Source of the DNA: Aquamicrobium lusatiense
GTDB lineage: Bacteria > Pseudomonadota > Alphaproteobacteria > Rhizobiales > Rhizobiaceae
Assembly (NCBI RefSeq): GCF_014201615.1
Contig: NZ_JACHEU010000001.1
Span: 2,003,631-2,067,630 of the forward strand
Direction of reading: 5' to 3'
Length of the DNA: 64,000 bases
Positions 62,323-64,000 of this stretch are shown here, one piece after another (the first letter of the stretch is position 1; the number at the start of each line of letters is the position of its first letter). The notes beneath the pieces are model-generated. The model was not told where the DNA came from, made no database searches, and saw only the letters and a list, made by a program, of their open reading frames with translations. A program made the position numbers and the translations under genes.

Positions 62323-64000
62323 TCAGGCCCTGCGACTGAAAAAGGCCGGGTGATCCTCGATCGCCGCCGCGATAACGCGCATGGAGGCAGCGGCCTGCAA
62401 GGCCTCGCCCTTGCCGGAAGCTGCGATCCGGCCGGCTGTCTGGCGAGCGGCGGCAACCGTTCCCGCCCATGACGAGCCGGCAGGCTTCACCAGCAGCCCG
62501 CGCGCCACCTGGCGCAGGAAATCACCTGCCTCTTCCTTGTCTGCTGCCGTCAGCCCGCTGCCCAGCATGGAAATGCGCAGGCGCAGCACCGAAAGGCCGG
62601 CCGTCACCGCCGCCACGCTGCCGGCGATGAGCGCCTCGCCTTCCTTTCCGCTCCCCTGCAACAGCGGCAGCAACTGGCTTATACGGTCGTATGCGAGGCT
62701 TTCGAAAGCGGATCGCTTCGCGATGCGCTCATGCAGGCACAGGCGCGCCAGATCCTCACGCATGGCGCGCACGATGCCTTCGGCCGTCCGGCGCGGATTA
62801 GCTGGAAGCACGGTGAGGAACACGCCTATCGCCAGCAGGATGCCGATCAGTATCGAGCCAGAACCGGCGAGAAACTCCGCCGGGTCGTAGCTCATGGACT
62901 GGTGCGGGCTCAGGAAGGCGAGGAAATTGATCGCAAATGCGGTTGCGACGCCGGTCAGGCGCGGATTGGCCATGGCAAGTGCCGCCGGCACCAGTATCGG
63001 CACCACGAACAGCGCGAACCAGAAAAATCCGGGGAAGGCGGGCAGGAGCACCTGTCCGACCACGAAGGCGAAAGGCAGGGCAAGGAGGGTACCCTTGAAG
63101 AAGCCCCATGCGACCTTGACCGGAAACGGCCGCGCCGCGAACAGGCTGGCCACGACGGCGACAATGACGACGATGCCCGCCGCACTCGACCATTGCGTTT
63201 CCAGCCAGAAGGCCGCGACCAGCGCCGTGGCCACCATGGCGCGGATGGCGTTGCGCCGCGCCGCATCATGGTCGCGGTGAATGACGAGAGCCGGCTGCCG
63301 GCGCAGGCTTTTCTGCCGGTCGGGCTCGTGGCGCAGCATGTCCAGCCCGCGCAAGGCACCTTTCAGCGCATGGACGAACTCCCGCACCAGCGCCAGCCGC
63401 GAAGCCGTGGCGACGGGATCGTCCCCGTCCGTGGATCTCGCCATTGCCGCCATGGTTGCGATCTCGTCGAGGCGCGCGATGAACGGGGACGTATCGTCGA
63501 GGACGCCGGGCGCGGCCATATCGTCGACCAGCGATTTCAGTGCGTCGCGTATGGGTTGCAGCGCCTCATTGTCCGGCAGCGCGTGCTGGCGCAGCATCCG
63601 GGTCGCCGAAATGGCGGACAGCAGATGGCCGATGGCGCGCCGCACGGAATGCGCGCGGCTGGCGCGTCCGGGCGTTTCCAGCCGCGCATAGGCGCGCATT
63701 TCGCTGAGTGCCTGTATGTCCGTCACCAGCTTGCGGTGAACGGGCCGCAGCGTTGAAATGTCGGCGTCTGAAAAGGCCCCGCGCGCATAAGTGGCAAGGT
63801 CACTGATGCAGCCGGCCAGCCGGGTTCCCATGGCTTCCGAAGCCAGTTGCGGCAGCATGAGCCGGCTGCTGATACCGGCGCATAAGATGCCGATGACGAT
63901 CTCGCCGCAGCGCGCCAGGGCCAGATCCTGAAGCAGATGCGGTTCGGCAAAGCCGGGCAAGCCGATGATGATCGCCGTATAGCCGGCGAGGGCGGCGCCA
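62323..64000 (-). CDS. FUSC family transporter (cut at right edge)
   Basis: The C-terminal part (at least 559 codons) of a FUSC/AaeB/YccS-like inner-membrane transporter; the reading frame stays open through the window's end (IIIGLPGFAEP), so the start lies beyond 64000. Two hydrophobic blocks are visible: one in the last visible N-terminal segment and one of about six helices in the middle (IVVIVAVVASLFAARPF), with a helical cytosolic region (FVHALKGALRGLDMLRHE) between them. Homologues export aromatic acids. It converges on the DUF2336 gene with two bases between the stops. Confidence 0.88.
   Translation of the reverse strand, partial: GAALAGYTAIIIGLPGFAEPHLLQDLALARCGEIVIGILCAGISSRLMLPQLASEAMGTRLAGCISDLATYARGAFSDADISTLRPVHRKLVTDIQALSEMRAYARLETPGRASRAHSVRRAIGHLLSAISATRMLRQHALPDNEALQPIRDALKSLVDDMAAPGVLDDTSPFIARLDEIATMAAMARSTDGDDPVATASRLALVREFVHALKGALRGLDMLRHEPDRQKSLRRQPALVIHRDHDAARRNAIRAMVATALVAAFWLETQWSSAAGIVVIVAVVASLFAARPFPVKVAWGFFKGTLLALPFAFVVGQVLLPAFPGFFWFALFVVPILVPAALAMANPRLTGVATAFAINFLAFLSPHQSMSYDPAEFLAGSGSILIGILLAIGVFLTVLPANPRRTAEGIVRAMREDLARLCLHERIAKRSAFESLAYDRISQLLPLLQGSGKEGEALIAGSVAAVTAGLSVLRLRISMLGSGLTAADKEEAGDFLRQVARGLLVKPAGSSWAGTVAAARQTAGRIAASGKGEALQAAASMRVIAAAIEDHPAFFSRRA

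Overview
The window is a gene-dense, high-GC chromosomal segment of an alphaproteobacterium, most likely order Hyphomicrobiales (Rhizobiales) and close to the Phyllobacteriaceae/Mesorhizobium-Brucella group. The lineage call rests on family content: a zeta-type F1-ATPase inhibitor (DUF1476) beside purC, a stand-alone type-II lumazine synthase behind an FMN riboswitch, DUF982, DUF1127, DUF2155, DUF2336 and DUF3126 proteins, PAS_5 and PilZ genes, a bacterial transglutaminase-like cysteine peptidase, an NDUFA12 homologue, class I PhaC, and CTATAT-type -10 elements. It is a call from recall of gene families, not from a database search. There are no insertion sequences, prophage genes, CRISPR arrays, rRNA genes or origins that I can see. 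One tRNA gene (tRNA-Glu) and one clear riboswitch are present.

Layout. 1-7.1 kb: purine genes purC and purB (both leftward) frame the ATPase inhibitor, an HpcH/HpaI aldolase, a small serine hydrolase, a GNAT acetyltransferase, a Tat-type VOC protein, a LysE exporter and an ABM protein. 7.2-18 kb: exported and small proteins (DUF2259, P1 peptidase coupled to a solute-binding protein, flavin reductase, an orphan XdhC coupled to a secreted hydrolase, DUF1127, HPD-motif and ParB-fold small proteins, a GH25 lipoprotein, a ribbon-helix-helix protein, a DJ-1/PfpI protein). 18.2-28 kb: class II ribonucleotide reductase nrdJ with an NrdR-like box in its promoter, an 876-base gene-poor stretch, cysE, a gamma-carbonic anhydrase, the C93 peptidase, and a PilZ/PAS pair. 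28-36.4 kb: rhomboid protease, CBS protein, gatB, panB-panC, the NDUFA12/DUF2155 pair, radC and map. 36.6-39.5 kb: a run of very small genes (two DUF982, a BrnA-like ribbon-helix-helix protein, DUF6074-like, PhnA-domain, XRE regulator) ending at tRNA-Glu. 39.6-49.1 kb: YcbK-type lipoprotein, phaC, alaC-like aminotransferase, hom, glpX, recJ. 49.1-57.2 kb: patatin, hisI, folE, an Fe-S scaffold, LLM oxidoreductase, yidD, a SPOR-containing D-Ala-D-Ala carboxypeptidase, thrS. 57.2-64 kb: FMN-riboswitch-controlled ribH, an exported repeat protein, nitroreductase, a CitE/MaoC pair, DUF2336, and a FUSC transporter cut by the right edge.

Most genes are core housekeeping: purine (purC, purB), riboflavin (ribH), pantothenate (panB, panC), folate (folE), histidine (hisI), cysteine (cysE) and homoserine (hom) synthesis, translation (gatB, thrS, map, tRNA-Glu), dNTP supply (nrdJ), DNA repair (recJ, radC) and envelope maintenance. 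The less ordinary signals are short or contextual: a terminator whose loop is a G9-C-G6 run, an orphan perfect-palindrome terminator in a divergent region that may end a small RNA, a 31-codon upstream reading frame overlapping the cysE start, a TTGATTCAA palindrome at three sites, a BrnA-like antitoxin half without a toxin, and a CitE/MaoC pair resembling itaconate-type acyl-CoA dissimilation. I did not find a convincing large, wholly new system. Gene starts were set from Shine-Dalgarno matches and family N-termini, so several are shorter than the longest possible frame.
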